Shown: piece by piece, positions 11,260-23,515 of the stretch
Position numbering within the stretch: position 1 is the stretch's first letter
Layout of the letters: each line of letters starts with the position of its first letter
Assembly: GCF_901000735.1 (NCBI RefSeq)
Contig: NC_081542.1
Coordinates: forward strand, 15,043,577-15,107,576
DNA: 64,000 nucleotides
Direction: 5' to 3'
Origin: Corylus avellana
Lineage: Eukaryota > Streptophyta > Magnoliopsida > Fagales > Betulaceae
The notes under the pieces: model-generated
Told to the model about the DNA's origin: nothing
Databases searched by the model: none
What the model saw: only the letters and a program-made list of their open reading frames with translations
Position numbers and translations under genes: made by a program

Positions 11260-14200
11260 CTTTAACCAACTTTATCACGCAGAAGAAGATGCGTTTCCTT
11301 GTGAAAACTGACTGATAATCCAAGCACTCAAGAGTAAATTCTGAGGAATTTACACACTAATTTATAATCATTTATGTGAGACGACAAAAGTATTACTACT
11401 CTTTTAGTATTAAATAGATTTTTACAATTCCCATTAAATGTTTAAGACCTTATTAATAATATATCAATTTTTGTTACTTCATATTGTTTGAAGTTAGTAA
11501 TTATGATTTTACATTCCAAATTTGAGTTTCATGATTCATGAACATCTTAGGGTACTATAACTTTTTTATCATAATTTTTTTAATTGATCTGGCAGTCTGC
11601 ATGACACTTACGAGTACAATACATACTAAACAATTAAATATGTTATATGCTTATTAAAATTTGGTTATTTAACCTTTTTTTTAAAAAAAAAAAAAAATTG
11701 ATTATTAAAGGAGTAGTAAAACTTTTACTACAAAAGTGCTACACATATTTTTCTCCTCCTCTTACTTTTCATAATCACCATTGGATATGTGAGGCCTATG
11801 TGTGAGACCCATCTGACCCGATTCAATAATAATTTTAAAAGTAAAAATATGAGAGAAGGACTATAAAAGAAAAGAAAAGAAAAAAAAAAACATTTTCCAA
11901 GTTGGTAAAACGATTAAGCAAAAAATCTGACTTGTCAGTTTAATCAATTAGTGACTAATTTATCAACCATACACTTTTAATCATTTCACTAATTATGCAA
12001 ATTGTAGTACCCTAAGCATTTTTTTTCTTCACTCATATGGCATCATGTGGCTCTCATATGAATTGTTATATGAGTTTGTAACGAAATTGTAATACTCTGA
12101 GCATTTTTAAGAAAGAAACTCCCAAGGCTATTTGATTCAATTTGATTTTAGACGTGGTTGGTGAAGGAAATAGCCCATCATCAAGAGGTTAAATATACTA
12201 TTTAGCTTAGATTAATTAGTCACAGTTTTGTGTATTTGATACGTAGCCCAAATATAGGCGTGAAAGTTTGAGATGAAGCAAGCAATTAAGTCAATTAAAG
12301 TTCGGAGAAATATACAAGAGATATCACTTTTGCCAAATGTTTATGAATCGTCTACTTTTCATATTTATAGTTCAATTGTCTTGATGTGTTTTACTATGTT
12401 TAATTTTTGCTAATCAATTAGAATTAATTAAGATTATTACGTCATCACACTTCAAATCGAAAAAGATGTGTCTATGAGGGGTAGCTTAATTGGTTGGGGA
12501 TCCCGACTCATGAAACAGTTGTCACTAGTTTGAATCTCTTTCCTCATTTTCTTCCCTGTATGCAAACATGTCAAAAAAAAAAAAAGATGTAACTATATAT
12601 CATTTTAATACTTTATAATACAACCGCCAATAGTCGGCAATGAAAAATATTTAGGGTATGTACAATTGTCCATAATTAATAAATTAATTAAAAATATAGG
12701 GTTAACAATTTACATATTATTTCATTAATTATAAACTGTCACATTAGTTAATAAGATTATTCGACAATAATTGGTTAAATTTATTTTAAATACCAACTAG
12801 ATAGACATCGAAGAAAAGGATTGAAAGCAACCATTCAACCGTGTGACGTGTCAACAAAGTTAGAAATTGTAAGTGTCCATTAAAAAAAATTATAAAATTG
12901 AAAAAAAAAAAAAAAAAAGTTCCGAGAATAATGTGAAAAACTTTATATGAATTGAGATGACATTAAAGATAAGGAACATTGACTAAACACTAAAACGTGT
13001 TTGGTTAGCTTGGCAAATTGATTGCACTTATTCAATGATCGAGCACCAGTAAATTTTATTTTTTATTTTTTAATAAAAAGTATTTCGTTGAAGATAAGAT
13101 CTAGAGCATAACTCTAATATCAACGCCTTGACATAACATTGTCCAAAGGCCCCAAAGCTATGTTAATACCACGTCATAGATACAATTTGTAAAATCTCAC
13201 AATCAAAAACTATTTAGGATAGCATCATCTGCTAAGTGTTAACCCATGCACAACTTCTTTTATGGAATAGATCTGTTTCGGCTTCCAAAAGCATACTAGA
13301 TATAAGACATGAGTAACTCAAATTTTTTTAAAACTTCATTTTACCAACCCTGAGAGATAACCTCTCATACCGAAATTATCCATTCTTAGCTCAAAGGCCT
13401 AGAGCAAAAACAAAAAATACATAAACAAAAACAAAAAACCGTAAAACACCCATCCCAATGGTGACATAGAAATTGGATCGGCAATCGGTGCTATCAGATC
13501 GGTGCATGCGACCGTGGAGGAGCGGATTTGATGGACTGAAGTTGTACCGGTAACGACGTTGCTGACATACCGAAAGAATGAAAGAAAGAAGAGAAATAGA
13601 AGAAGTATATAACAAATTACCTTCTATATGGCTTCGTTTATTTCTTCACCAGTAATTTTTTTAACGGAGTCTATTAAATGTTCTTAGAGTGCATGATACG
13701 TTACTAAATTGAAGTAGTTTCTTGAAAAAAAAAAGTTTGTCTTAACATGAATCTCATCACAACCTGGATATTATAATGTTCATAAACAGGTATACATAAG
13801 TTGAATCCATAGAAGAATATGTAAAAGGAAGTATTGATTGTGCAATAAACAAAATCTCTAATTCATACAGATCCAATAAATGCTCCCAGGATTTATACGG
13901 CCATTCTTTTTCATGCGTGACGAAATGAAACAACGTTAACGTACGCCGTTCAGCCACGCACAAAGACACGGCTGTGTCACGCGTGGCATGTGACGGTGAT
14001 GATGATGAGCAACCGGCTCACAACCAAGTAATGTGATAATAGTAACGCGAAAACCCTACTTTTGTTTAATCACCACCTTTTTTTTTTTCTTTCTTTCCTT
14101 TTTTATTTTTTATTTTTAATTTTTAATGTTTATTCTCTATTCATTTCATAAAAATAGAGCATATTATTCTAACAAACCAATATTATAGATACAATGAGAA

Positions 14201-14560
14201 ATTTCTTCCATTCAAATTTGATCTATGCTTTGTTTAATTCTTTGAATGTTACCATTCCAATCAGTTTCAAAATCTGCAGTATATTCTGGTAAATATGTCT
14301 CTAGCTACTGTTCGGTCCTTCACAATTTTCTCAATTAGACAGTGATTTCTTGGCTTTTCCATCATTACTACAAGTGCTTTCCCAAATGCAATCCCCTTAG
14401 CTTCCTCTACCATCGGTGACGTACAATTATTTCATATGCCTGATAATTCCTCCACCATCGGTCAGTGAGTTGCTCCCATATATAAAAGACCCAGAGAGAG
14501 AATAAAAGACAGACTGAAGATCCAAGATCATTACTCTTAAGGTTTCGTGTAAACAAACCC
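11260..14560. other. AT-rich spacer upstream of NLA1
   Basis: No gene was found. The stretch contains a plus-oriented tRNA-derived SINE (12472-12588). It also holds a repeat at 11905-12110 (phrase GACTTGTCAGTTTAATCAATTAG), related to 22890-23050 and 59690-59850. Several blocks are shared with unit 2 (12945-13010, 13705-13790 and 13830-13990). A CATATATAAAAGAC TATA-like string near 14478, followed by a short leader and an ATG at 14568, opens only a 12-codon frame. Confidence 0.5.
12472..12588 (+). mobile_element. tRNA-derived SINE
   Basis: A tRNA-like head (GGGGTAGCTTAATTGGTTGG, box A-like; AGTTTGAATCTC, degenerate box B) is followed by a pyrimidine-rich body, the phrase AAACATGTC and a poly(A) tail. 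The same phrase set, in reverse complement, defines copies at 17299-17400, 24442-24687, 34413-34658 and 46867-46975. It is not a functional tRNA because the acceptor stem does not pair. Confidence 0.7.
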
Positions 14561-16982
14561 TTAGAAAATGACTAAAAGAATTCGAAAAAAAAAAAACCTT
14601 ACCCCGTAAATCTCGACCGAAAATAAATCTAAAGAGAAGACAAACAAGAACTGTTGCATAGCATGAGTATCAATAAACTCACCACTTTATTATTCATATA
14701 AAAGGAAGAGTTGGGGGAGGAGGGAAGAAACGAAATTTCTTCCTAGGGATTTTTTGAGAGATGCTGGTTAAGATTTCTCCCATTATGTTATTATCTTTTC
14801 AAAGGATAATCACCAGAGACGATTTAGGGGTGGACCGGCAATGGCCTGGTTCCCCGCCCCCTCAAAATTACAAGAAAAAAATTTTTAAGATAAAAAATTA
14901 ATAATTTAAGTTATTTTTTGCCAATTAATCTCTCTCCAATGATTTTTTGGCCCTGAGTCCCATTTCAAAATCAAAGTTAGCTTCGTCCCTCATAATAACT
15001 ACCTTATTATGTTAACGTATTACTGACAATTGTTAAAGAAAAAACTAGAGACTCATTGACATTAGCACGTCAATAAAAAAAAATTAAAAAGTGTAATTTC
15101 TAATATTATTTGTGTGATAATATATTAAATAGGCACGCCATGATATATGATTATTTCTCTTAGTATAAATAAAGTTTTCTTTTAGATTCAGCTGAATAAT
15201 TTTTATTAAACTTACATTTATTTTTAAAACATGTAATTATCACATGTATTTGAGAATTATATATTTTAAAGACATATATCTTTACTTTGTTAATCTTTAA
15301 AAAAAATATGTATGTAAGAATCAAATACTTTAACAACAGGTAAATTTAATATACATAGTGAAAAAGTGGTATAAAAAAGTAAAAATATGTGTAAGATTGA
15401 TGTAATTGAATGATTGTAGTATGTAAAAAAGAAGCCCAAAACAAAAAAAAAAACAAAGAAGAGAAAGACTGGGAAGAGAGGAGGAGAGAGTCACGAGACT
15501 ATGGAGAAGTCACCTATGAAGATTTTCCTTTTGGGATTTGTGGACCCTTTGAGATGCTATTACGGTGGAAGAAGGTTAGGTTTACAAATTGATGTGATGT
15601 AATATGATTGAATATAAATTAAGTTTAAATTTTAAAAAAATCTAATTATATTGTACTACATTAATTTATAAATTTTTTTTAAAAAAATTTATTTATAAGC
15701 TTACCACTCGATCTCGAGATAGCAATAAAACGTCGGCTTCTTATCGACGTCCATTTTCATTTTTGGCGAGAACTTGAAACAATTGGAGATAACGTCAGCT
15801 ATTTGGCCACGCGTTGGGCTAGAGTTTCCCCACGTATATTTTGGAGTTGGTGAGCTTTGTTGAATGAAAGCTGAGTAGGTGACAGCGAAGCCCTTCGATT
15901 CGATTAATACGAAGTCATTTGAGTGTGAAAAAAATCAGATCAGATATCGGATCTCCTGGAAAAGTGTACTGAGCCTTTGAATTTGCCACATAGCCGCCGT
16001 TCGGCTTTTTCACACTCAAAATGGAATGCAATCATTGCTTCATAGAAACTACATAGTTAGAATGTGTTTGGCAAACCTCACCGCAGTGTAGACCAACCCC
16101 ATGACACTGATCTCTGGTAGGACGTCGAAGGATCAGATAAAAGTTTAAAAAATAAATAGATTGATGCTAGTTGACAGGCTCAGTTTCAAAATTAACATCG
16201 TAAATAATTTCTATTTTATCCCTTTAGTATCGTAAATAATTCTTATTTTGCCCCTTCAAAACACCTACACAAATATACCCAAATTTTTTCATAAGGGTAT
16301 ATTTGTCTTTTAATATAAATTAGTTTCTCCCATACACACGGTCTGCAGGTGTGAAACTGCATCATGGTCAGACTTCTTCAATTGAGGAACAATGCCGTAA
16401 ATGTGGGGAAATGTGATGTCATTTAACAAACAAGGCCTTATTGATTGTGGGAAGTTTTATCTTTTAATTTTTTAATTTTTAATTTTTTCTAATAATAGCA
16501 AAATTATAATGATTTAAAGTGACACGCAAAAATGGATACTTATCCAAAAGTTTATAATTGGTGAAATTATTAATAATGTATAAATAACAAGTTAGCCACA
16601 AATTAATCATTTTACCAATTATCAATAAGCATAAATTTTTATCAAACTGATTTTTTAATAGAATTATTAAACTTTTCATGTGCTCAAATAACACATAACA
16701 GTTTTAATATTTTATATATTACGTTAAAAGGAATTCCTCTTTGAAGAAAATTCTATTTATTATAAATTGACATATTAATTTATAAAGAATTTTGTCATAA
16801 AAATGATAATAGCACGATGCCACGACCCACCATTATCATTGGCTTGATTTTATTTAGTCAAGTTCAAAAACAAAAGTCGTAGTTGTCTCCCATTGGTTTT
16901 TTGAAAAGTAACATACAATAAGCAAATGTTTTGTGTAATGGGCATGAAAGATCATCAAGTTGTGATGACAACATTGGATTAA
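14561..16982. other. Spacer with conserved duplicated block
   Basis: No clear gene. Positions 15490-15540 and 15715-16050 are retained in unit 2 (50820-50870 and 51975-52280). The retained part includes GCAATAAAACGTCGGCTT, GGCCACGCGTTGGG and TTTTGGAGTTGGTGAGCTT. A short frame starting at ATG 15500 (MEKSPMKIFLLGF) is partly conserved in unit 2 (MEKLSMKIFFLGF) but stops early in both, so it may be the relic of a gene start. Positions 14820-14990 and 21060-21210 contain decayed GGCCACCCC-type repeat pieces. Confidence 0.45.
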
Positions 16983-17171
16983 AAGGGTGTTTGATATTCA
17001 AAAAATTCACTCGATAAAGAAATTAAAAGTATTTTTAAATGTTTAAAAAACCTAAAAATTACCAAAACGCACTTTTAATAAAAACTTAAAAATGAAACTT
17101 TGGCAAAAAAAAACATTTTTTGACTTAAAAGTTATATTTTTCAAACACAATCTCAAATATGCTTTAAAAAT
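16983..17171. mobile_element. MITE of the AAACGCAAT family, decayed
   Basis: In reverse orientation this carries the family's phrases TTTTTGACTTAAAAGTTATA and TTTTCAAACACAATCTCAAA, matching the elements at 3884-4320. It has no coding content. Confidence 0.5.
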
Positions 17172-17298
17172 ACTTTTATTTATTTTATGTTTCTCTATTT
17201 ACAAACCCACCTTTTTATTCTTTTTTGTGATATAAATCTATGTTCCCAATTAGAGCTGTTCTGGAATAGCATTAAGAGCCTATCTTGATTTTATTTTT

Positions 17299-17400
17299 TT
17301 TGACATGTCCACACAAGAGGGGGAGGGGAGATTCGAATTAGTGACATTCGTTTCATAAGGCGTGGTCTCTAGCCGATTGAGCTATCTCTTGGAGACAGCC
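17299..17400 (-). mobile_element. tRNA-derived SINE
   Basis: Read on the minus strand it begins with TAGCTCAATCGGCTAGAGAC (box A region) and has a degenerate TTCGAATCTCC box B. It then shows a CCTCCCCCTCTTGTGTGG body, GACATGTC and an A-rich tail, which appears as the T run near 17290. This is the best preserved head of the family in the window. Confidence 0.75.
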
Positions 17401-17401
17401 T

Positions 17402-17626
17402 GTCTGGAATTGTATTTGAGAGATATCGCTTTTAAGTTAAAAAGAGCTTTTGGTTTATTTTTTAGCTTTTGTCAAAAGTGTTTTTTTGACAATTTTTAGG
17501 CTTTTTAGACTCTTAACATCGCTTTTAATTAATTTTATCAAACGAATATTTTTTTATTCAAATAAACTTTTTGAGTATTAATATCATTTTTAGGCCATTT
17601 AAACGCAATCATAAACATACCCTCAA
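17402..17626. mobile_element. MITE of the AAACGCAAT family
   Basis: It starts with CTGGAATTGTATTTGAGAGA, contains AGCTTTTGTCAAAAGTG and ends CATTTAAACGCAATCATAAA, complementary to its start. It follows directly after the SINE at 17299-17400. Confidence 0.55.
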
Positions 17627-18087
17627 TCATTATTTGTTTTTGTCCATTTCAAAAATTTGAACCGCTAAAAATAATAAATTTAATGGTTTAATTAATAATT
17701 TAATACGCAATATTAAATTTAAAAGGAGATATGTGTATGATGATTCATGCGTTTTAAGATTTGAAGGCATTATCTCTTTCTCCACTAATTAGTTTTAATT
17801 TAATGGTGAAAGAACCGACGCACTTTTTCTGCCACATCCAATCAAATTTTATGAGCTACAGAAATTTGATTGTTATAGGATAGAGGTACTTTTATAAAGT
17901 GGGTTAAAATAAATTATTATTAATTTAATTTATTAAATGGATATCTTTTTAATAGAACTAATTGAGCATGTGATTCTATAAACAAGTGTAATTTTATACA
18001 TCACACTTTTATTTCTTGTTGTTGAGATATAGTCAATCAGCCTTATTCTTAGAATATATAATTCAATGACGGATTGACAGTGCCACC

Positions 18088-18277
18088 CGTGGCGGAGCCA
18101 CTTGAGGCTTCGTGGCACCCCCCAAGCTTAATTTTTTTTTTTTCCTACCCAAGTTCCCAAAAAAAAGAAAAAAAGAAAAGAAAATTTTCTTTTCTCCTAT
18201 TTACACAAGTTACCATTCGGTACTCTCAAAAAAATTTTAGCGGCACCCCCAATATAAATTGTTTGGCTCCGCCACTG
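18088..18277. mobile_element. Small TIR transposon, GTGGCGGAGCCA termini
   Basis: The termini GTGGCGGAGCCA (18089-18100) and TGGCTCCGCCAC (18264-18275) are perfect inverted repeats. Unit 2 has the uninterrupted counterpart near 54990-55010 (GACAGTGCCAC followed by the downstream sequence), so this is an insertion private to unit 1 at this spot. The interior is low complexity. Confidence 0.65.
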
Positions 18278-18489
18278 AGTATCACATTAACATATGAGAT
18301 AAAAGTATAGTATATAACATTTATTTTGTATTTGTCACTTGAGTAATGCTAGATACCACACAAGTAATTCTATAAATATCTCTTGTGTTACTCAAAAAAT
18401 GAAATGACTTTGAAAATTACCATTTAATCAAAATTCAATAATGATCAATCTTAAACTCAATAGTGATTTTAAGAACCACATCATTCTTA

Positions 18490-18935
18490 TAGCATCTTTG
18501 AGAAATAGAACTTTTAAGTCAAAAAGCGTTTTTCGGCAAAATCTTTATTTTTAAGCTTTTATCAAAAATACGTTTTTGTCATTTTTAGGTTTTTTGGATC
18601 ATTAAAAGCGTTTTCAATTTTTGTTATCAAATAGGTACTTTTTTCTTCAAACGGACTTTTTGAGTGTTAAACGCAATTTAGGTTTCCCAAATGCACACCC
18701 AAATAGGCCCTTAGAGTGACACAAAAAAAACTTCTAACATTACTCTATACGACACAAATATTCCACAAGTACTTCACTATGTTAGAGCATATTTGTGATT
18801 GCATTTAAGAAATAGAGCTTTAAGTCAAAAAGCGGTTTTTTGGCAAAAACTTCATTTTTAAACTTTTGTCAAAAGAGCGTTTTGGCAATTTTTAAGTTTT
18901 TTAAATCCTTAAAAGCGCTTTTAATTTTTTTTGTC
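18490..18935. mobile_element. Two MITEs of the AAACGCAAT family
   Basis: The copy at 18490-18712 contains TTTTAAGTCAAAAAGCG and ends TTTCCCAAATGCACACCC. The copy at 18786-18935 repeats AGCTTTAAGTCAAAAAGCGG and TTTTTAAGTTTTTTAAATCC and appears 3' truncated. The first has its counterpart in unit 2 at 55217-55388. Confidence 0.55.
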
Positions 18936-19010
18936 AATTGTTTAAAATAAAAAATGGCATTTTTTATCAACGATTCTGAGCAAACAATATTAAGGATCAT
19001 GATCTAATTT

Positions 19011-19014
<4 letters not shown>

Positions 19015-19062
<48 letters not shown>
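19015..19062. repeat. TA dinucleotide microsatellite
   Basis: About 24 TA units precede AAGGGCTACTACACTTT. The same TA run and the same flank occur in unit 2 at 55488-55521, immediately before the gap at 55552. Confidence 0.8.
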
Positions 19063-19065
<3 letters not shown>

Positions 19066-19237
19066 GCTACTACACTTTTACATGTCAACATAGTGAGATA
19101 CTTGTGGTATATTGGTATAGTATATAACATTTCTCTTGTCACCTTATATTTTTCATTTAAAGTAAGGCTAGAAATTATATTTTTATCCTATAATGTTAAT
19201 GTAATAGTTTAAGCCAATTCTTAAATCAGTTATCGTA

Positions 19238-19356
19238 AAAAAAAAAGAAAAAAAGAAAAAGGTGACGAATAGTCTGGGCCACGATTTCAACGTCACTTTC
19301 AAGTGACGTTGACGTTGAAATCGTGGCCTAGACTATTCGTCACCTCTTTTTTTTCT
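19238..19356. other. Long near-perfect hairpin with A/T-rich outer arms
   Basis: Positions 19261-19344 form an inverted repeat. The left arm starts GGTGACGAATAGTCTGGGCC and the right arm ends GGCCTAGACTATTCGTCACC. The arms differ by one base plus a six-base AACGTC/GACGTT unit near the loop. A-rich (19238-19260) and T-rich (19345-19355) flanks extend the pairing. It is absent at the matching place in unit 2, which falls at a gap. No protein is encoded. Confidence 0.7.
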
Positions 19357-19757
19357 ATATATACATATATATTCCAAAGTTTGCATAATGTATTGGTGGT
19401 TGTAAATTAATTCAAACTCTACACGGAACTTTGCCTCGAATCTATGATATAATTGATCGACCAAAAAAACAAAAGAATCTTTTTTAAATATTCGTAGGCT
19501 TAAAGAGAAGCTTTAGTGATTAGTGGGTGCGAAGGCCACTACATATTGTCGACCACTCAAGTGGACTCCATACTGAAATTTTAATTATATATATATTAAA
19601 AAAAAAAAAAATTAAGAATCACAATGTAATTAATGGTATTTCATTATGTTGGAAAAATAATAAAGAGAAGAAAAGGTAAAAATCAATACGTCTCTCTTGC
19701 ATTGAAATCAAATTTGTTTGGAACAACAATCCAATATTCAACGTATTAAATTGTTAA

Positions 19758-20267
19758 GAGTAATTTCACTTTAAATCTCTGTATTATCACTTTATTTAAG
19801 AAGACCCGCAATGTTCAAAACCTCTTAATTTGAATTTTTAAACTTTCAGTTGCAATCAATTTAAACTCTGTCATATTTTAAACGTTAAAAGTGGTATAAT
19901 GATGTTTATATACTTGATTTTTTTATAAAATTTCAAATTTACCCTTAATTTCATTTTTTTTTAATTTTTAATTTTTTTTTTTAAAGGGTTCAAGGTCTGG
20001 CCTTGTGACTTGTGGGTCAGGCTAGACCCGCGTGGGTGTAGCTTGACCCGCGGGTCTTTTTTTTCTTTTTATTTTTTTATAAAAAATGAAAATCAGTGAT
20101 ATTTTGGTATTTTTACGTATTACCGTTAGAAGTTAACGGTTAAATCTGACGGAGGGGGTTTAAATTAACTGCAATTGAAAATTCATAGATCCAAATTAAG
20201 AGGTTTTGAATATTAAAAAGTCTTCTTAAATTGTGTGGTAATTCAAAAATTTAAAGTGAAGTTACCC
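19758..20267. mobile_element. Fold-back MITE, same family as 49211-50340
   Basis: The left end GAGTAATTTCACTTTAAA and right end TTTAAAGTGAAGTTACCC are inverted, and the arms stay complementary through AAGAAGACCC / GTCTTCTTAAA and TTTAAACTCTGTCA / TGACGGAGGGGGTTTAAA. The centre holds a short GGGTCAGGC/GCGGGTC palindrome. It has no coding capacity. Confidence 0.65.
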
Positions 20268-22077
20268 ATAAATTGTTTTTACGCATGAATAAGTTGCTTT
20301 TTGGACTCTTTTGGTGCCAAAATACCCTAATATATGATTTATACGAAGGATTGTGGTTCTAACTTCTAAGTTCAGCTTATATCGATTATCATTATTTATT
20401 TATTTATTATTATTATTATTTAATTAACACATACGAGTAATGTTAAAAATTTATTTTTTGTCATTTTTATGCCACTCAAAATGAGATGATTTTTAAAATT
20501 ACTATTTAATCAAAATTTAATAGTGATCAATCACAAACCTAATGATAATTTTAAAAGTTACATCTCTTTTGGAGTGATACAATAGAGACTTCTAGCATTA
20601 TTCTAAGATCAAACTTTAGATTTGGGAAATACTTAGTGTTCTCCAACTGTGATGTAACTTTTAAAATCACCAATAGATTAAAAGTCAATAATGATAATCT
20701 CAAATTCAACAGTAATTTTAAAAGGTACATCATAGTTGGAAGAACACTATGAGAATACGAGCAAAACACCTAGCATTTCCCTTTAGATTTATTATGTAAT
20801 TATTCATTTTATCCTTTCTATTATTATTTATTCATATGCTCTTTCTTTCTTTCTTTCTTTCTTTCTTTTTGCTAATATATTTCATTGGGAAATCAACCTC
20901 TAAAGTAGGCTTTAAGAATAAACAACATATTGAGTTTGTTAAACAACCCCTAACACAAAAGTAAAGATTAACTCATAAATTCTCATGCTTTTGGAATAAT
21001 TTTCCTATGGGTTAAGTATTAACTTAAAACCTTTCATCGAGGAGGCAGAGTTTGGTATAGGTAGGACCATAGGGGATCAATGGCCACAAATTTTAGTGAG
21101 TAGGGACCAATAGGCAAAAAAAAAAAAAAAAACTTACAATTTTTTTTCCTTGTGTTTGGAGGGCTATGGCCTACACCGGCCACCCCCAACTCTGTCACTG
21201 CTTTCATCACTTATCCTAATAGCTTAATACAGTAAAAAATGATGAATTTAATTATTTAATCAATATACTAATAAGCATGTAGCTTAATCGCTAACAAACT
21301 ATCTATAATAATTAATTACATCCATAAACTGAATAGAGATTTCCAACAATTTAGACATTAAATGTAAAAGAACCATTATGAGACTTATGTGTCCAAAACA
21401 TATTTTTTTTTTCTTTATAAATGCTTTATAACGTCAAATTACTAGAGAACAGGATCTCCATAAATCTTAAGTAAACGTAAAAGATAACAATTATCCAATT
21501 TTCAAACCATCCAAGTAGATCCCACGTAAGGATAAGAAGATAACAATAGTGTTTTGGGAGCACAAGTTTCCTGCTTTAGATTGTTTCAGCATATTTCTCT
21601 GCCAACATGGGGATGATGCCACCGTGTGGCATCTCCTCTTCCACTTACACCATCAATGGCCCTTTGAATTCAACCGCAACCATACAATATGTTGCAGTGG
21701 GCATTCACTTAATTACCACCAATCTCCTTCACCATTAGATTTCAAATACATATTAATTAAATTATTAAATTTATTCTTTCTCAGATAGTATGAAATTTAT
21801 CAATTAAGTATTTTTTGTGTTGAGAGGGTTAAAATATTAATTAAATTTACAAATTTTTTTATCTGTTTAAATATTTAGAATAATTGATAATTTGGGAAGG
21901 ATATTCTTCCCAATTTTTCTAAACTTTTTTTACTTTTTTATTTATTATTTTTTAGGTTGATTTCATACCACTAACTCTCAACTCAACTCAAAATTTTTAA
22001 AATTTTTCGATAAAACTAATAAAAAACATTAAATAAAAATTTTAAAAATTAAGAAAATTAAAAAAAAATTTATATTT
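20268..22077. other. AT-rich spacer, no gene seen
   Basis: It contains a palindromic repeat at about 20437-20785, phrase ATTTAATCAAAATT and its inverted partner, related to 18340-18480 and 55080-55200. A TTTC microsatellite lies at 20836-20869, and a decayed CCGGCCACCCCCAACTCTGTCACTG piece lies near 21180. A long frame at 21549-21788 has no recognisable domain. Confidence 0.5.
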
Positions 22078-22205
22078 AGGGGTGATGGCCGGACCACCCC
22101 AAAAGAGTCTCGGGGTGGCCGAGTGGGTGAATCGGTCACCCCAGACACAATGGGGGTGGCTCAGCCACCCCAGGCCACCCCTAGGGGTGGTTCAAAACCA
22201 CCCCA
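22078..22205. repeat. GGTGGCC palindromic module
   Basis: A GC-rich island in AT-rich DNA is made of alternating GGGGTGGC and GCCACCCC strings that can fold into several short hairpins. Equivalent modules lie inside several different MITEs (7370-7510, 29005-29050, 54165-54450, 55675-55850, 57730-58030 and 58960-59165). Terminal repeats for this copy could not be placed. Confidence 0.6.
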
Positions 22206-23515
22206 ATTTTTATTTTTTATTTTTTGGTAATATTTTTTGGTAATATATATATATATATAAATTAAATTTTTTATTATTAGATTTTATATTCTTCAAATAA
22301 CCTAAATATAATCTTAACTTTTTTTTTTTTTCTTTTTAATATGCACAATTTTAAATTCAATTAAATAAAAATAAAAATAAAAATTCGCACACCCAAACAC
22401 GCTCTTCACAATTAATAAAGTATAAATCTCCATCATCTTAAAATTCGTCCAAAATCCAAAGCATCTCTTCCATGCATTTGCAGCACAAGATATGCCTTGG
22501 GAAGTCCCACTTTGCCCACTTGGGCCATCATTACGTGCAACTTTTACTTTCTCAAAAGAGTTTATTGAGCTGCTCACACCCATTGTTTAGTTGCACTTTT
22601 ATTGGAGAATAGGTCATGATTCTCTTACCATTGTGTACTGCCTATAATATTAAAAAGGCACATAATTACTCTACTAATAAAAAAGCATAATTAATCATAG
22701 TTAGGATTAAAAGTCATTTAGAAACTGTGGACAGAAATATCTTCTAATCCACTTTAATAAATCCTAACCCTAAGATGCAAATATTTTCTTTAATATTTTT
22801 AACATTTATTTATTATCTTTCTATTAGTTTAGGAACTCAAACAATGATTTTTAAGAACTCAAACATATTAAATGGCATTTGTGTAAAAGGGATCATTGAT
22901 AAAATGATTAAACAAAAAATTTGACTTATCAATTTTATTAATTAGTAGCTGACTTGTCAACCATCTACAGCTAGTTATTTCACCAATTATGAATTGTTCC
23001 ATCAGTCTGTAAAAAAAGTGTAGTGCCCCAAACAATTTTTTTTTTTTTTTTTATGCCATTAACCATAAGATATATATATATAAACGTGGGGAGGAGGAGA
23101 TTAGATTAATCAAACCACCATTGAATTGTTGAAATTTTAGTGAAAATCTCACAAAATTTGAAGGGCTAAATAATGGGCTTTGAAGGGCCCTGTTTAAGCT
23201 TATTGGTTTTTGTCAACATATTTGTGTCAAGTAGACCGCAGATTCAATGAGTATGAGCCTTCATGATTTGGTTCATCATCAGACTACTACTGGAAAGAAA
23301 CAGATTTCAGTATTTTTAGAATAAAGATTTCTCAAGTTACAATTTTAAGGCATGATATTTATTTATTTGATTTGGGAAATGGCTTCCCTGGATTCGAATT
23401 CCAACACAAACATTCACCTCCAAGAAAAGAGTCGGAAAAAAAAAAAAAAAAAAAAAGACTAAACCAAATAAATTGTGAGAATTTAAGAAGGGTCAAAAGG
23501 CCTGACCATTTCTAT
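22206..23515. other. Spacer shared with unit 2
   Basis: Positions 22470-22640 (phrase CACTTGGGCCATCATTACGT) recur twice in unit 2 (58195-58365 and 58676-58805). Positions 22650-23050 match 59350-59850. A minus-strand frame at 22314-22583 starts MGVSSSINSFEK, but one unit 2 copy has an early stop, so I do not call a gene. The near-identical A/B segment starts at 23516. Confidence 0.5.

Noticed and set aside
11001..11400. Possible miR827 target site upstream of the NLA1 start codon
   Set aside because: Arabidopsis NLA is regulated through such a leader site, but I found nothing resembling GATGACCATCAAC in the region upstream of either NLA copy. This agrees with the view that this regulation of NLA is limited to Brassicales relatives.
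12472..12545. Possible tRNA gene
   Set aside because: Box A- and box B-like strings are present, but there is no pairing acceptor stem and a poly(A) tail follows. The same sequence recurs with target duplications, so it is a SINE head.
14478..14605. Promoter-like TATATAAAAG followed by a short leader and ATG at 14568
   Set aside because: The frame stops after about 12 codons and no exon follows that I can connect. A TATA-like string alone in AT-rich DNA is weak evidence.
22314..22583. Minus-strand small gene starting MGVSSSINSFEKVKVARNDG
   Set aside because: One of the two unit 2 counterparts has an early stop after MSVSSSINSFEKS and the other diverges into low-complexity sequence. No known domain was recognised.
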